Origin: Azonexus sp.
GTDB lineage: Bacteria; Pseudomonadota; Gammaproteobacteria; Burkholderiales; Rhodocyclaceae
Reading direction: 5' to 3'
Assembly (NCBI GenBank): GCA_030691385.1
Contig: JAUYEI010000033.1
Coordinates: 1 to 42,813 of the forward strand
Length of the DNA stretch: 42,813 nucleotides
The translations under genes were made by a program, and so were the position numbers. Below the pieces are notes generated by a model. It was not told the origin of the DNA. It made no database searches and was given only the letters and a program-made list of their open reading frames with translations. Shown one piece after another: positions 21,755-30,607 of this stretch (position 1 is the first letter of the stretch; every line of letters begins with the position of its first letter).

Positions 21755-22406
21755 ACGGCTTGGTTTCTGTTTCCAGAGATGCTGGTCGGTGGCACCGTCG
21801 GTCCTGAGCGAGCGCCAGGATCGTCATGGCGCCGAGTGCGACGCCGATGCCCAGGCGGCCGCCACCGTGGAGGAAGCGGTGTGCCGTCATCAGCGGCGAG
21901 AAGTGGCCGGGATCGTAGGCGGCGAGAAACATGTCCCAGACGTAGGCGTGCAGGGTGAGCGGGATGTCGATCAGCATGAAGAGCAGGCCGCCGGCGCTGG
22001 CCAGGGCGGCGCGCACGAGTCGCCGGCTGATTCGAGCCGGCCAGGCGATGGCCAGGCCAAGGCCGATGGTCAGCGGTTGGAGCATGGCGCCAACTGTCGT
22101 GGTGACTTCCAGCCAGCCCTTGGGGTGTGGTTGGATCACCTGCGTGCCGACGACGAGCATGCGAAGAAGATTGACCCTCAGGCGAATGACCGTGTCCTGG
22201 CTTGTGTGGTCGATACCGAGAAAAAGAATGGCAAAACGGTTATCGAGCCAGACGATCAGTGCTTGGGTCAGTGGTAGCAGGAGTTCAACCAGATGCCGTC
22301 CGCCGAGTGCGGCCAAGGCAATCGACAGGGTGAATCCGGCAAGCAGCCCGGTAATGGCGACGGCGGGTTCAGGCCACGCGGCGGCGGAGGGCGTGCAGGA
22401 TGGCAT
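21738..22406 (-). CDS. Exosortase H-associated membrane protein
   Basis: The 222-residue protein has about four to five hydrophobic segments (near 17-37, 41-55, 108-122, 130-150, 188-203) and no catalytic motif I recognise. It follows xrtH with a 38-base overlap, so coupling is very likely; an internal alternative start would shorten the overlap. XrtH genes are commonly paired with an uncharacterised polytopic protein, and this fits. A role as exosortase cofactor is inferred from the pairing only. The 3' end is convergent with, and overlaps, the protease gene. Confidence 0.65.
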   Translation of the reverse strand: MPSCTPSAAAWPEPAVAITGLLAGFTLSIALAALGGRHLVELLLPLTQALIVWLDNRFAILFLGIDHTSQDTVIRLRVNLLRMLVVGTQVIQPHPKGWLEVTTTVGAMLQPLTIGLGLAIAWPARISRRLVRAALASAGGLLFMLIDIPLTLHAYVWDMFLAAYDPGHFSPLMTAHRFLHGGGRLGIGVALGAMTILALAQDRRCHRPASLETETKPFSAGS

Positions 22407-22935
22407 AGAAGTAGCCGGCAGTCAGCGCAACGAGGACGGCAGGCAGGACGGCAGTGTGCAGGATGTCGAACCAGCCGCGGTCAGTGCGGAAGGTGTAAAA
22501 GAGCGTCAGGATACGGGCCTGATTGAGCAGAAAAACCCAGCCGAGGCCGGCGCCGAGTGCCAGCAGTCCGCTGCGCCAGGGCATGCGGGCGGCGACAAAG
22601 GCGGCAATCAGCAGAAACATCACTTCGGTCCCTTCGCAGCCGTTGAGGATATTGAGACCGCCGCCTGGAGCCTTGATGCTTGGCCCGTTCGCCTGGGCTG
22701 CAATCTCCGGAGTCAGGGTGCGGACCAGCATGGCGGCTGGAGCGACGGTGGCCTGATCAATGACCAGCCGCTCGACCCAGGTGCCGCGCGCCGAATTCCA
22801 GCCCCACTGCAACAGTGCGAATACCGCCAGGAAGAGAACAAGCGAGTGGCTTGCCGGGCGTGGCGGACGGGACTCCGGAAGGTCGGCGATTCCGTCGGGT
22901 AGGTAGGTTGTGCCGGTGGGTGAGTGCGGAGGCAT
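22369..22935 (-). CDS. xrtH: Exosortase H-like transpeptidase/protease
   Basis: The 188-residue inner-membrane protein shows the exosortase catalytic triad: C100 in NGCEGTEVMFL, R141 in NQARILTLFY and H160 in FDILHTAVLP, each at the edge of a hydrophobic helix (segments near 31-45, 103-116, 122-139 and 162-181). The short length and NGCEG form match the XrtH group, which processes IPTL-CTERM proteins. The nearby protease tail is the obvious substrate; the PEP-CTERM protein at 7307 would need another exosortase. A palindrome lies about 50 bases upstream, and glnD ends 63 bases before it. Confidence 0.83.
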   Translation of the reverse strand: MPPHSPTGTTYLPDGIADLPESRPPRPASHSLVLFLAVFALLQWGWNSARGTWVERLVIDQATVAPAAMLVRTLTPEIAAQANGPSIKAPGGGLNILNGCEGTEVMFLLIAAFVAARMPWRSGLLALGAGLGWVFLLNQARILTLFYTFRTDRGWFDILHTAVLPAVLVALTAGYFYAILHALRRRVA

Positions 22936-22983
22936 GGGGACGAAAAGATGAGTATCTCCACATGCTGACGGAATCGCATGACA

Positions 22984-22998
22984 AACTGGTGACCAGTT
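22984..22998. promoter_or_regulatory. Perfect palindrome AACTGGTGACCAGTT, possible operator
   Basis: Two 7-base arms flank one central base, between the glnD stop (22999) and the xrtH start (22935). The TGGT/ACCA halves resemble GntR/FadR-type half-sites, but no regulator gene is near. It is well placed to control the xrtH pair. Confidence 0.35.
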
Positions 22999-25557
22999 CT
23001 AGACTTTCAGCCGCTCCATCAGCTCGGTTTCCAGGCGGATGCGTTTGCCGGTGTCGCGCAGGTCGCCGCCGCTGATCAGGAAAACGTCTTCAGCCCGCTC
23101 GCCGAGCGTCGTGATCTTGGCGGTATGGAGGAAGGCACCGTGTTCGGCCAGCGTATTGGCGACGGTGTAGAGCAGGCCGGGGCGGTCGGCGGCGACCAGC
23201 GAGAGGATGAAATGCGAACCCTTTTCGTCGCCGCGGATGCCGACTTCGGGCTTGATCGGGAAATGCTTGACCTGCCGCGACAGGCGCCCGGTTGACGGGA
23301 TATCCGGCGGCATCTGGTGCAGCAGGCGCTGTTCCAGTTCGTGTTCGATGTAGGCGACCATTTCGCGGTCGTTGTCGCGATTTTCGACATCCAGGACGAC
23401 GAAGCTGTCGAGCGCGTAGCCATGCGCCGTCGTGTGAATCTTGGCATCGACGATGCTGTAGCCGGCGCGGGCGAAGAAGCCGACGATACGGGCGAAAAGG
23501 TCGGGCTGGTCCTGGGTGTAGACCATGACCTGGAGGCCTTCGCCTTCCTGATAGGGGCGGGCGCGGACGACCGGCTGGTTGTTGTAGATGCGGTAGTGCA
23601 GCGAGCGCGTGTGCCAGGCGATTTCTTCGGCCGAATGGCGCAGGAAGTAGACGGTATCGAGCTGTTTCCACAGTCGCTCGTGAACGGTGTCGGAAAGGGC
23701 GAAGAAGCGCAGCAGGCGCATCGCTTCGGCCTGACGTTCGGCAATCACGCCGTGCCCGGCCGGGGCGTTTCCGCTCGAGAGGTGATGCAGCGCCTGGTAA
23801 TAGAGGTCGGCCAGCAGCTTGCCTTTCCAGTGGTTCCAGACTTTCGGGCTGGTGCCTCGGATGTCGGCATGGGTCAGCAGATAGAGGGCCTGCAGGTGGC
23901 GGATGTCGCCGACCAGTTTGAGGAATTTGTCGATCACGTCCGGATCGCTGAGGTCTTCTTTTTGCGCAACCTGCGACATGACCAGGTGGTTCCTGACCAG
24001 CCAGACGACCAGTTCGGTGTCTTCCACGGTCAACCGGTGATTTTGGCAAAATTCCAAAGCATCGACGGTACCGAGCTCGGAGTGATCGCCGCCGCGGCCC
24101 TTGGCGATGTCGTGGAAGAGGGCGGCAATGTAGAGCAGCCACGGGCGGTCGAGTTCGCTGACGATGCGCGAGCACAAGGGATATTCGTGGGCGAACTCGC
24201 TCATCGTGAAGCGGCGGATGTTGCGCAGAACTTGCAGGATGTGCTGATCGACGGTGTACACGTGGAACAGGTCATGCTGCATCTGGCCGACGATGCGTCC
24301 GAAGTTGGGCAGGTAGGCGCCAAGAATGTCGAGCTGGTTCATGCGCCGGAATTCATGAATGATGCCGCGCTCGCTTTGCAGCAGCTTCAGGAACATGGCC
24401 CGGTTGACCGGATCACCCCGGAATTCCGGGGTGATCTGTTCGCGGGCACGCCACAGGGCGCGCAGGGTGCGCGTGGTCATGCCGGAGAGTTCGTGAGTTT
24501 CCTGCATGACGAGGAAGCTGTCGAAAATGGCCGACGGCTGTTTTTCGAACAGGGATTCGTCCCGGATGTCGAGCAGGTTGCCGACCATCTGGAAATGGTC
24601 ATCGAGCGGCTGCGGTGTCTGTTCGTTTTCCGGGGTCAGCGCCGCCGCCATGTTTTGCAGCAGGATGGTATTGAGCAGGCTGACCGTTTTTGCATTGCGG
24701 TAATAGACCTGCATGAGTTGCTCGGACGCACGCTTTGCTTCGTTCGAGACAAATCCGTACTTGGCGGCCAGGTTGCTCTGGTGGTCGAAAAGCAGGCGAT
24801 CTTCGCGCCGCCCGAGCATGAAATGCAGGCGTATGCGCAGGTGCGACAGGTATTCCTGGCATTCTCTGCCCTGGATCATGCCCTCCAGGGTGATCATGCC
24901 GTTTTTGTGCAGTTCCGCCCAGGTCGAGCCATATCCAGCCGCCTTGGCTATCCAGAAAATGACCTGAAAATCGCGCAGGCCGCCCGGGGAGTCTTTGCAG
25001 TTGGGCTCGAGGCTGTAGGGTGTTTCGTTGAAACGGAGGTAACGCTCCTGTTGCTCGATCTGCTTGGCTTCACAGAAGACGAGTGGATCGAGATGACCGC
25101 GCAGGCGTTTCTCGAAAGTCGCGAAGAGCTTGGCATTGCCGGTCAGCAGGCGAGCCTCAAGCAAGGCAGTCTGCACCGTGATGTCGTTTTCGGCTTCTTC
25201 CAGGCAGTCCAGGATGGTGCGGACACTGTGCCCGATCTCGAGGCCGATATCCCAGAAGGAGCCGATCAGGCGTTCCAGCTTTTCCTGCAGCGCGCTGTTC
25301 GCCTCCTTGGGCAGCAGGATGAGCAGGTCGATATCGGAGGCCGGGTAAAGTTCGCCGCGACCATAGCCGCCGACGGCAGCCAGGGCCAGAGTGGCCGGAA
25401 AGTCGAACGATCCCCAGAGTTTTTCGAGAACGCTGTCGACTTCCCGACAGCGTTCGCCGAGCAGGGCATCGGCATCGCCGGTTCGTTCGTAATTTTCCTG
25501 AAGGCGGATCTGGGCCGCCTTGACTTCAGCCCGCAGGGCGGCGACATCGCAGGGCAT
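22999..25557 (-). CDS. glnD: [Protein-PII] uridylyltransferase/uridylyl-removing enzyme
   Basis: An 852-residue bifunctional nitrogen sensor that modifies PII (GlnB/GlnK) in response to glutamine. N-terminal nucleotidyltransferase with [15 protein letters not shown] (63-77; D75 and D77 bind metal), a GlnE/UTase linker, an HD domain with [16 protein letters not shown] near 495, and two C-terminal ACT domains (about 670-750 and 780-850) that bind glutamine. Start [11 protein letters not shown] overlaps the map stop (ATGA), so map-glnD are coupled. A copy of the dispersed motif lies at 24024, where the coding strand gives [10 protein letters not shown] in the HD domain. Confidence 0.96.
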   Translation of the reverse strand: MPCDVAALRAEVKAAQIRLQENYERTGDADALLGERCREVDSVLEKLWGSFDFPATLALAAVGGYGRGELYPASDIDLLILLPKEANSALQEKLERLIGSFWDIGLEIGHSVRTILDCLEEAENDITVQTALLEARLLTGNAKLFATFEKRLRGHLDPLVFCEAKQIEQQERYLRFNETPYSLEPNCKDSPGGLRDFQVIFWIAKAAGYGSTWAELHKNGMITLEGMIQGRECQEYLSHLRIRLHFMLGRREDRLLFDHQSNLAAKYGFVSNEAKRASEQLMQVYYRNAKTVSLLNTILLQNMAAALTPENEQTPQPLDDHFQMVGNLLDIRDESLFEKQPSAIFDSFLVMQETHELSGMTTRTLRALWRAREQITPEFRGDPVNRAMFLKLLQSERGIIHEFRRMNQLDILGAYLPNFGRIVGQMQHDLFHVYTVDQHILQVLRNIRRFTMSEFAHEYPLCSRIVSELDRPWLLYIAALFHDIAKGRGGDHSELGTVDALEFCQNHRLTVEDTELVVWLVRNHLVMSQVAQKEDLSDPDVIDKFLKLVGDIRHLQALYLLTHADIRGTSPKVWNHWKGKLLADLYYQALHHLSSGNAPAGHGVIAERQAEAMRLLRFFALSDTVHERLWKQLDTVYFLRHSAEEIAWHTRSLHYRIYNNQPVVRARPYQEGEGLQVMVYTQDQPDLFARIVGFFARAGYSIVDAKIHTTAHGYALDSFVVLDVENRDNDREMVAYIEHELEQRLLHQMPPDIPSTGRLSRQVKHFPIKPEVGIRGDEKGSHFILSLVAADRPGLLYTVANTLAEHGAFLHTAKITTLGERAEDVFLISGGDLRDTGKRIRLETELMERLKV
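24021..24058 (+). repeat. Dispersed motif, copy 3 (inside glnD)
   Basis: CTTCCACGGTCAACCGG (24021-24037) is followed by TGATTTT, then GGCA and AAATTCCAAA. Core and 5' CTT equal the smc copy; the spacing of 7 to GGC is the same. On the glnD coding strand it gives RLTVE, also found at the smc copy. Confidence 0.85.
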
Positions 25558-26357
25558 CAGTTGATCCAGTCAGGTTTGGCGCGGCCGCCGGCAGAAAGCG
25601 TCATGATTTCGTAGCCGGTCTCGGTGACCAGTACGGTGTGTTCCCACTGCGCCGACAGGCTGCGGTCCTTGGTGACGATAGTCCAGCCATCAGCCATTTC
25701 ACGGATGGCGGCCTTGCCGGCGTTGATCATCGGCTCGACGGTGAAAATCATTCCCGGCTCCAGCTTCGGCCCGGTGCCGCCCTTGCCGTAGTGCAGCACT
25801 TGCGGATCTTCATGGAATTTGGCGCCGATACCGTGGCCGCAAAACTCGCGGACGACCGAGCAGCCATTCTTTTCGGCATATTTCTGGATGATCGCACCGA
25901 TATCGCCGAGATGGGCGCCGGGCTTGACGACCGAAATGCCGAGCCACATGCATTCGAAGGTGATTTCGCACAGGCGTTTGGCCTGGATCGAGCCTTCGCC
26001 GACGATGAACATGCGGCTGGTGTCGCCGTGATAGCCGTCCTTGATGGTCGTGATGTCGAGATTGATGATGTCGCCGTTCTTCAGCACGCGTTCGCCGGGA
26101 ACGCCGTGGCAGACCTGCTGGTTGACCGAGGTGCAGATTGATTTGGGGTAGGGGTTGTAGCCCGACGGCGCGTAGTTGAGCGGGGCGGGGATGCAGCCCT
26201 GCACATCGACCATGTAGTCATGGCAAAGCTTGTCGAGCTTTTCCGTGGTGACGCCAACCTTGACGTAGGGGGCTATGTAGTCAAGGACTTCTCCGGCCAG
26301 ACGTCCGGCAATTCTCATTTTTTCGATTTCTTCCGGGGTCTTGATGCTGATGCTCAT
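25557..26357 (-). CDS. map: Methionine aminopeptidase, type I
   Basis: The 266-residue metalloprotease removes initiator methionine. The family metal ligands are visible: [19 protein letters not shown] holds the two Asp ligands, [15 protein letters not shown] the His, and the Glu ligands lie in VEPMINAGK and near the C-terminal [11 protein letters not shown]. Start [14 protein letters not shown] (26357) is chosen on family homology; 26 upstream in-frame codons are not family-like. It is divergent from rfbD; map is often beside rpsB but here rfbD intervenes. Confidence 0.95.
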   Translation of the reverse strand: MSISIKTPEEIEKMRIAGRLAGEVLDYIAPYVKVGVTTEKLDKLCHDYMVDVQGCIPAPLNYAPSGYNPYPKSICTSVNQQVCHGVPGERVLKNGDIINLDITTIKDGYHGDTSRMFIVGEGSIQAKRLCEITFECMWLGISVVKPGAHLGDIGAIIQKYAEKNGCSVVREFCGHGIGAKFHEDPQVLHYGKGGTGPKLEPGMIFTVEPMINAGKAAIREMADGWTIVTKDRSLSAQWEHTVLVTETGYEIMTLSAGGRAKPDWIN

Positions 26358-26473
26358 GGCTGCTGCTCTGTGGTGCGTTGGCAAAGAGGAAGGATAAAGG
26401 ATGGGGCTGGTTTCGCAAAGCTGACAGCGCCCCAAGTGGCATACTTGGCGTTTTCGATTTGACGGATTTTCCG

Positions 26474-27385
26474 ATGACGATTCTTCTGCTCGGCAAGGAC
26501 GGCCAGGTTGGCTGGCAGCTACAGCGTTCGCTGGCGCCGCACGGTCCGGTCGTGGCTTGTGCCCGCGCGCAATGCAATTTGTCCGACCCGGAGCAGATTC
26601 GTTCCGTTGTTCGTCGGGTGCGGCCCTCGGTCATCGTCAACGCCACCGCCTACACCGCTGTCGACAAGGCCGAGTCTGAACCCGAGCTGGCGCACCGCAT
26701 CAATGCCGAGGCGCCGGGCATTCTGGCCGAGGAGGCCGCCATGCTCGGCGCCTTGCTCGTCCATTATTCGACCGACTATGTCTACGACGGCAGCAAGGCC
26801 TCGCCTTATGTCGAAACCGACCCGACGGCGCCGCAGAGCGTTTACGGGCGGAGCAAGCTGGCCGGCGAGGAGGCGATTCGCGCTGTGGGCGGCCGCTCGC
26901 TGATCTTCCGCACGAGCTGGGTATTCGGCGCGCGCGGTGGCAATTTCGTCAAGACCATCCTGCGTCTGGCGCGGGAAAAGGACAGCCTCAATGTCGTCGA
27001 TGACCAGATTGGCTCGCCGACGCCGGCGGCGCTGATCGCGACGGTGACCGGCGTCGTGCTGGCCATGGTTCGCCACGGTCAACCGGAAAAAATGGCCAAA
27101 AATGAAATTTACCATCTGGCCGCGGCACGGCCCGTTAGCTGGTGCGAGTTTGCCCGGACCATCGTCGGCCTGGCCGGGCAGGCGCCGGGCTTCGATCTGC
27201 GTCTGAAACCGGAGGCGATTCGCGCCATCACGACAGCGGAATATTCGACCGCGGCCCGGCGCCTGGCCAATTCGCGTCTCGACTGCACCCGTCTCGAAAC
27301 TGACTTCAGCTTGCAGATGCCCGACTGGCAAGCTTATCTGGAGCGCATGCTGCAGTTGCTGGCGCTCAAGCAGAACGGTTATTGA
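26474..27385 (+). CDS. rfbD: dTDP-4-dehydrorhamnose reductase
   Basis: The 303-residue NADPH-dependent SDR-family enzyme performs the last step of dTDP-L-rhamnose synthesis. N-terminal ILLLGKDGQVGWQL binds cofactor; VHYSTDYVYDG and the YGRSK active-site pair (Tyr/Lys) are present, as is the RTSWVFG motif. rfbA, rfbB and rfbC are absent nearby, so it is isolated. Start at MTILLLGKDG (26474); an upstream extension is not family-like. A dispersed-motif copy at 27073 codes HGQPEKMAKNE just before the conserved YHLAA, a stretch that seems a few residues longer than in RfbD proteins I know. Confidence 0.9.
   Translation: MTILLLGKDGQVGWQLQRSLAPHGPVVACARAQCNLSDPEQIRSVVRRVRPSVIVNATAYTAVDKAESEPELAHRINAEAPGILAEEAAMLGALLVHYSTDYVYDGSKASPYVETDPTAPQSVYGRSKLAGEEAIRAVGGRSLIFRTSWVFGARGGNFVKTILRLAREKDSLNVVDDQIGSPTPAALIATVTGVVLAMVRHGQPEKMAKNEIYHLAAARPVSWCEFARTIVGLAGQAPGFDLRLKPEAIRAITTAEYSTAARRLANSRLDCTRLETDFSLQMPDWQAYLERMLQLLALKQNGY
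27073..27108 (+). repeat. Dispersed motif, copy 4 (inside rfbD)
   Basis: The core at 27073-27086 is followed by AAAAAAT, GGCC and AAAAATGAAAT. It matches the copy at 42612 at 35 of 36 positions. The A-rich tail stands out from the GC-rich gene around it. Confidence 0.9.
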
Positions 27386-27387
27386 GC

Positions 27388-27416
27388 TTCCGGAATGCCT
27401 GTTCTGCTGCTATAAT
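27388..27416 (+). promoter_or_regulatory. Probable rpsB promoter
   Basis: A perfect TATAAT (27411-27416) is preceded after 17 bases by a weak TTCCGG -35. It sits just after rfbD and about 160 bases before the rpsB start, leaving a long leader as expected for an autoregulated ribosomal protein gene. Confidence 0.7.
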
Positions 27417-27423
27417 CCGCAGG

Positions 27424-27478
27424 TTTTTCTCAGCCGTTATGGCTGAAAAAGATGGTTGTCGGCACGGTGCAGGCAACC
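27424..27478 (+). promoter_or_regulatory. Structured rpsB leader
   Basis: A hairpin pairs TCAGCC (27430-27435) with GGCTGA (27441-27446), extended by T-run/A-run pairing. A second pairs GGTTG (27454-27458) with CAACC (27474-27478). Ribosomal protein S2 is known to repress its own operon through the leader in E. coli; the same is inferred here, not shown. Confidence 0.4.
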
Positions 27479-27574
27479 AAAATCCACACATCCGCCGATT
27501 AAGGGTGTCTGCCAGAGTTCAATAATGGCGGGCGTTTCAGGCGGGTGGAGGTACAACCCTTAAGGAGTTTTACA

Positions 27575-28321
27575 ATGTCCGTTACCATGCGCGAAATGCT
27601 GGAAGCCGGTGTCCACTTCGGTCACCAAACCCGTTTCTGGTCCCCCAAGATGGCCCCGTATATCTTCGGCGCCCGCAACAAGATTCACATCGTCAACCTC
27701 GAAAAGACTCTGGCCAAGTACAACGAAGCCATCGCTTTCGTGAAGAAACTGTCGGCCAATCGCGGTTCCGTCCTGTTCGTCGGCACCAAGCGCCAGGCCC
27801 GCGAAATCATCGGCGAAGAAGCGCTGCGCGCCAATTCCCCGTTCGTCGACCAGCGCTGGCTGGGCGGCATGCTGACCAACTTCAAGACCGTCAAGACCTC
27901 CATCAAGCGTCTGAAGGACATGGAAGTCGCCGTTGAAGCCGGTGAACTCGAAAAGATGCCGAAGAAGGAAGCGCTGACCTTCCGTCGCGAACTGGAAAAG
28001 CTCCAGAAATCCATCGGCGGCATCAAGGAAATGGCCGGCCTGCCGGACGCCATCTTTGTCATCGACGTCGGCTACCACAAGATCGCCATCACCGAAGCCG
28101 AAAAGCTCGGCATCCCGGTCATCGGTGTGGTCGATACCAACCACTCCCCGGACGGCGTTGCTTACGTCATCCCGGGTAACGACGACTCTTCCCGAGCCAT
28201 TCAGTTGTACGCCCGTGGTGTGGCCGATGCCATCCTCGAAGGCCGCAACCAGGTCATGCAGGAAATTGTTGCCGCCGGTAGCGATGACGAGTTCGTCGAA
28301 GTGGTCGACGCGGCTGAATAA
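27575..28321 (+). CDS. rpsB: Small ribosomal subunit protein uS2
   Basis: 248 residues, normal length. [22 protein letters not shown] at the N-terminus, [11 protein letters not shown] and the [35 protein letters not shown] region are S2 signatures. It begins at ATG 27575 with AAGGAG 7 bases before it; an in-frame upstream extension is ruled out by that ribosome site. It heads a translation-factor and envelope operon. The following gene is tsf, the near-universal partner. Confidence 0.98.
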   Translation: MSVTMREMLEAGVHFGHQTRFWSPKMAPYIFGARNKIHIVNLEKTLAKYNEAIAFVKKLSANRGSVLFVGTKRQAREIIGEEALRANSPFVDQRWLGGMLTNFKTVKTSIKRLKDMEVAVEAGELEKMPKKEALTFRRELEKLQKSIGGIKEMAGLPDAIFVIDVGYHKIAITEAEKLGIPVIGVVDTNHSPDGVAYVIPGNDDSSRAIQLYARGVADAILEGRNQVMQEIVAAGSDDEFVEVVDAAE

Positions 28322-28330
28322 AGTTGTAAC

Positions 28331-28357
28331 GGCGGAGCGCTAAGCTCCGCCTGTTTT
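28331..28357 (+). terminator. Hairpin between rpsB and tsf
   Basis: GGCGGAGC and GCTCCGCC (8-bp arms, 5-base loop) are followed by TGTTTT. It resembles a weak intrinsic terminator or attenuator that would lower tsf and downstream expression relative to rpsB. Confidence 0.6.
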
Positions 28358-28377
28358 AAAAGCTCAGGAGAAAAAAT

Positions 28378-29277
28378 ATGGCGGCAATTACCGCAGGCAT
28401 GGTGGCAGAACTGCGCGGCAAGACCGACGCACCCATGATGGAATGCAAGAAGGCACTGACCGAAGCCGATGGCGACATGGTCAAGGCTGAAGAGATCCTC
28501 CGCATCAAGCTCGGCAACAAGGCGAGCAAGGCAGCAACCCGTATCGCCGCTGAAGGCATCGTTGCCGTCAGCATCTCCGCTGATGGCAAGCAAGGTGCCA
28601 TTATCGAAGTCAATAGCGAAACAGACTTCGTTGCCAAGAATGACGAATTCATCGCCCTGACCAATGGTTGCGCCCAACTGGTCGCCGCCAACAATCCGGC
28701 CGATGTCGCAGCGCTGTCTGCGCTACCGATGGGCGAAGGCACGGTTGAGTCGACCCGTTCCGCACTGGTCGGCAAGATTGGTGAAAACATGTCGATCCGC
28801 CGCTTCGCCCGTTTCGAAGCCAAGGGCAAGCTGGTTTCCTACATCCACGGTGGTGCCAAGGTTGGCGTCATGGTTGATCTGGTCGGTGGTGACGAGCAAC
28901 TGGGCAAGGATCTGGCGATGCACATCGCTGCCTCCAAGCCGAAGTCTCTCGATGCCTCCGGCGTTTCCGCCGAGCTGCTCGACACCGAGCGCCGCGTTGC
29001 CATCGAAAAGGCCCGCGAAGCCGGCAAGCCGGAAGCGATGCTGGAAAAGATCGCCGAGGGCACGGTTCAGAAATACTTGAAGGACGTTACCCTGCTTGGT
29101 CAGGTCTTCGTCAAGGCTGCTGACGGCAAGCAGACCATCGAACAGTTGCTGAAGGAAAAGGGCGCTTCGGTTGCCGCCTTCACGCTGTACATGGTTGGCG
29201 AAGGCATCGAGAAGAAGGTTGACGACTTCGCTGCCGAAGTCGCTGCCCAGGCTGCTGCCGCTGCTGCCAAGAAGTAA
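28378..29277 (+). CDS. tsf: Elongation factor Ts
   Basis: The 299-residue nucleotide-exchange factor for EF-Tu. An N-terminal UBA-like domain with [19 protein letters not shown] (residues 11-29) and the EF-Tu-contacting [13 protein letters not shown] motif near 80 identify it. The C-terminus is Ala-rich. AGGAG sits upstream of ATG 28378. The rpsB-tsf hairpin separates it from S2. Confidence 0.98.
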   Translation: MAAITAGMVAELRGKTDAPMMECKKALTEADGDMVKAEEILRIKLGNKASKAATRIAAEGIVAVSISADGKQGAIIEVNSETDFVAKNDEFIALTNGCAQLVAANNPADVAALSALPMGEGTVESTRSALVGKIGENMSIRRFARFEAKGKLVSYIHGGAKVGVMVDLVGGDEQLGKDLAMHIAASKPKSLDASGVSAELLDTERRVAIEKAREAGKPEAMLEKIAEGTVQKYLKDVTLLGQVFVKAADGKQTIEQLLKEKGASVAAFTLYMVGEGIEKKVDDFAAEVAAQAAAAAAKK

Positions 29278-29292
29278 TTGAAAGGAACGCCG

Positions 29293-30009
29293 ATGTCTGC
29301 ACCCAAGTACAAGCGCATCCTCCTGAAACTCTCCGGCGAGGCCCTGATGGGCAATGATGCCTACGGCATCAACCCGCAGACCATCGCGGCTATCTGCGGA
29401 GAGATCAAGGCGGTCGCCGACATGGGGGTGGAAATCGGCGTCGTGATCGGCGGTGGCAACATCTTCCGCGGCATGGCCGGTACGGCCACCGGGATGGATA
29501 GAGCCACTGCGGATTACATGGGCATGCTGGCCACGGTAATGAACGCCATGGCGCTGTCCGACGCCTTCCGCCAGTGCGGCCTGAATGCCCGCGTGCAGTC
29601 GGCGCTGAACATCGAGCAGGTTGTCGAGCCGTATATCCGCGGCAAGGCCATCCGCTACCTTGAAGAAGGCAAGATCGTCATTTTTGGTGCCGGTACCGGC
29701 AACCCCTTCTTTACCACCGATACGGCCGCAGCATTGCGCGGCTCGGAAATTGGCGCTGAAATCGTCCTCAAGGCGACCAAAGTGGATGGCATCTACTCGG
29801 CCGATCCCAAGAAGGACCCGCTGGCGACCCGCTACGACAAGATCAGCTTCAACGAAGCGATCTCCAAGAATCTGGCGGTCATGGACGCGACCGCCTTCGC
29901 GCTGTGTCGCGACCAGAAATTGCCGATCAACGTGTTTTCCATCTTCAAGACCGGCGCGCTGAAGCGCGTGGTCTGTGGCGAAGATGAAGGTACGCTGGTC
30001 TATTGCTGA
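29293..30009 (+). CDS. pyrH: Uridylate kinase
   Basis: The 238-residue hexameric UMP kinase of the amino-acid-kinase fold makes UDP, feeding RNA, UDP-sugar and lipid A precursor pools. [14 protein letters not shown] near the N-terminus, [12 protein letters not shown] (phosphate binding) and [18 protein letters not shown] are characteristic. Start [10 protein letters not shown] is preceded by AAAGGAA; an ATG 15 bases upstream is less likely. It is 15 bases after tsf. Confidence 0.97.
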   Translation: MSAPKYKRILLKLSGEALMGNDAYGINPQTIAAICGEIKAVADMGVEIGVVIGGGNIFRGMAGTATGMDRATADYMGMLATVMNAMALSDAFRQCGLNARVQSALNIEQVVEPYIRGKAIRYLEEGKIVIFGAGTGNPFFTTDTAAALRGSEIGAEIVLKATKVDGIYSADPKKDPLATRYDKISFNEAISKNLAVMDATAFALCRDQKLPINVFSIFKTGALKRVVCGEDEGTLVYC

Positions 30010-30022
30010 GGGAGACTAAAAA

Positions 30023-30580
30023 ATGATTCCTGAACTCAAGAAAACTGCTGAAGCGAAGATGCAGAAGTCGCTGGAAGCGCTGCGACTCGATCTCCAGAAA
30101 ATTCGCACCGGCCGCGCCCATACCGGCCTGCTCGATCACGTCCAGGTCGATTACTACGGCTCCATGGTGCCGGTGAATCAGGTGGCCAACATTACGCTGG
30201 TTGACGCCCGTACCATCGGCGTTCAGCCTTGGGAAAAGGCCATGCTGCAAAAGGTCGAAAAGGCGATTCGCGATTGCGATCTCGGCTTGAATCCGGCTTC
30301 GCAGGGCGAACTGATTCGCGTGCCGATGCCGGCACTGACCGAAGAGCGTCGCAAGGAAATGATCAAGATCGTCAAGACTGAAGGCGAGGGCGTCAAGGTG
30401 GCCATTCGCAACCTGCGTCGCGATGCGATTACCCATCTGAAGGATGCGCTGAAAAAAGGCGAAATTCCGGAAGATGACGAGCGCAAGGCCCAGGACGACG
30501 TCCAGAAACTGACCGATCGCTACATCGTCGAAGTCGACAAGATGCTCGCCGCCAAAGAGGCCGAGCTCATGCAGGTTTAA
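30023..30580 (+). CDS. frr: Ribosome recycling factor
   Basis: The 185-residue factor splits post-termination ribosomes with [27 protein letters not shown] at residues 14-37 and the C-terminal helices containing RREAIT-like [34 protein letters not shown] are typical of RRF. Length is standard. It follows pyrH by 13 bases in the canonical order. Confidence 0.98.
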   Translation: MIPELKKTAEAKMQKSLEALRLDLQKIRTGRAHTGLLDHVQVDYYGSMVPVNQVANITLVDARTIGVQPWEKAMLQKVEKAIRDCDLGLNPASQGELIRVPMPALTEERRKEMIKIVKTEGEGVKVAIRNLRRDAITHLKDALKKGEIPEDDERKAQDDVQKLTDRYIVEVDKMLAAKEAELMQV

Positions 30581-30607
30581 GCCGGTTCCGCTCGGGTTCC
30601 CGGCTGC

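Noticed and set aside
24390-24403. CCGGTTGACCGG-like sequence in glnD
   Set aside because: Only 11 core bases match and the flanks are GC-rich without the companion tracts; likely chance.
23317-25614. A 765-codon open frame antisense to glnD
   Set aside because: It mirrors glnD codon bias in a GC-rich gene; GlnD has full domain support and the antisense product has none.
26117-26130. CTGGTTGACCGAGG in map, 12 of 14 match to the motif
   Set aside because: No A/T tract or GGCC follows, and the sequence encodes a conserved MAP stretch (SVNQQV).
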